Source: Helicobacter sp. (GTDB lineage: Bacteria > Campylobacterota > Campylobacteria > Campylobacterales > Helicobacteraceae). From it: 5,329 nucleotides of DNA. The notes below the pieces were generated by a model. The model was not told the origin of the DNA. It was given only the letters and a program-made list of their open reading frames with translations, and made no database searches. Where the stretch lies: assembly GCA_029257755.1 (NCBI GenBank), contig JARIAP010000165.1, positions 1 through 5,329 of the forward strand, written 5' to 3'. How positions within the stretch are numbered: position 1 is the stretch's first letter; every line of letters begins with the position of its first letter. Made by a program: the position numbers and the translations under genes. Positions 4,565 through 5,329 of this stretch are shown here, in pieces.

Positions 4565-5329
4565 TTACCAATCAAAAGATTGAATTTTTAAATTTTTTAA
4601 TGGAAAAAGGAAACTTTTGTTAATTGAAAGTCTAATTACACCTATTGCTTGTTCATTTCCTTGCTGTCTTAGATACATAATAGAATCTCCATCACTAGAA
4701 AATGCAGGTATCCTGTTTGTTCCCTTTTTACTAAGTCGTCTAACATAATCACTTTGTGATGATACTAAATATAAATTGAAAACATTTAACCCTGTTTCTT
4801 CATCACTTTCTCTACTAGAATAAACAACATAATTACCAAATGTTGATAATGTGCTATTATTTCTACCTTGAAATACAATTTGTGATACATTACCACTTGA
4901 ACTTAAATCCTGCATAAAAACATTTGGATACCCAAGTCTATCAGATACAAATACAAAACTTTTTTCATCATTCATAAAATGCCCATTTACATCGATTCCA
5001 GAATATTTTGTGAGTTGAGTAAGCTTTTTGCTTTTTGTATCATATAAAAATACATCGCTCAAACCAACAGGGGCTAAAGACATCAAAAGCTTTTTTCCGT
5101 CTTCAGATACATCAGACACTACAGCCATTCCTTGACTAGAAATTACATGTTCATTTTTACCACTATACAAATTATATTTATATATTGTTGCATCATTTGT
5201 AACTAATGTATAATAAAATTCATTTTGTTGTTTATCAGCCCATTTTGGAAACATATTCAAACCATTAGAAATAATGCTTTTTTGATATGTAAATGTATAA
5301 TCAGCAATCATAATATTGCTTTTACCAGC
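4565..5329 (-). CDS. tolB: TolB, periplasmic beta-propeller of the Tol-Pal system (N-terminal part outside the window)
   Basis: The frame is open from the right window edge to TAA at 4565-4567, giving the last 254 residues; the edge codons read AGKSNIMIADYTFTYQK. A methionine codon at 5311 is internal, not the start, because the TolB pattern continues across it. The N-terminal domain and signal peptide lie beyond the window. The visible part contains repeated propeller-blade units with WD/TolB-like signatures: VSEDGKKLLM...DVFLYDTKS, then NDEKSFVFVSDRLGYPNVF, a 'GNYVVYSSRES' blade, and IPAFSSDGDSIMYL. The protein ends LKIQSFDW. TolB is a soluble periplasmic protein that binds Pal and contacts TolA, and is part of the machinery that pulls the outer membrane inward during division. 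It lies 54 bases upstream of pal on the same strand, the standard order tolB-pal-cpoB. Confidence 0.95.
   Translation of the reverse strand, partial: AGKSNIMIADYTFTYQKSIISNGLNMFPKWADKQQNEFYYTLVTNDATIYKYNLYSGKNEHVISSQGMAVVSDVSEDGKKLLMSLAPVGLSDVFLYDTKSKKLTQLTKYSGIDVNGHFMNDEKSFVFVSDRLGYPNVFMQDLSSSGNVSQIVFQGRNNSTLSTFGNYVVYSSRESDEETGLNVFNLYLVSSQSDYVRRLSKKGTNRIPAFSSDGDSIMYLRQQGNEQAIGVIRLSINKSFLFPLKNLKIQSFDW

Noticed and set aside
5309..5311. ATG at 5311 as the start of tolB
   Set aside because: The frame continues open to the window edge with TolB-like residues (AGKSNI) before it, and 248 residues would be far too short for TolB.

Overview
The window looks like chromosomal DNA of an AT-rich Campylobacterota species, most likely Helicobacter or a close relative. 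The gene content (hslVU and a tolB-pal-cpoB-slyD block) and several protein details fit that group: the HslU P-loop GSTGVGKT with pore motif GFVG, the Pal motif GNTDEFG with a late pair of cysteines, and a Gly/Cys/His-rich SlyD tail. These comparisons are from memory, not from a search, and the species cannot be named from this window.

Layout: positions 1-74 hold the last codons of hslV on the + strand. Its stop overlaps the start of hslU (71-1408, +), giving the two-gene ATP-dependent protease HslVU. Positions 1409-2355 form a gap of about 950 bases with no convincing intact gene and very low G+C. In the middle of the gap, an island of roughly 23% G+C (about 1650-1936) stands out from flanks of 10-13%. 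The + strand frames there read, with stops and frame jumps, like the wreck of a zinc-ribbon transposase. The minus strand of the same island carries an unexpectedly long open frame of 92 codons. Positions 2356-5329 hold a minus-strand cluster read right to left: tolB (3' part only), pal, a cpoB/ybgF-type coiled-coil/TPR gene, and slyD. The two gene sets converge on the gap, so it is a place where insertions would be tolerated.

How the genes work together: HslU unfolds proteins and feeds them to the HslV peptidase in the cytoplasm. TolB (periplasmic propeller), Pal (outer-membrane lipoprotein bound to peptidoglycan) and CpoB (periplasmic coiled-coil/TPR protein) are parts of the Tol-Pal envelope system, which constricts the outer membrane at division and maintains envelope integrity. 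SlyD, a cytoplasmic FKBP-type prolyl isomerase/chaperone with a metal-binding tail, sits last in the cluster. Its ribosome-binding site overlaps the cpoB stop codon, so it is very probably co-transcribed.

Most of the window is ordinary core genome. The parts most worth a second look are the decayed-element candidate in the gap, the repeat-built Gly/Cys/His tail of SlyD, and an acidic Pal linker that contains EF-hand-like loops. I see no convincing new biological system.
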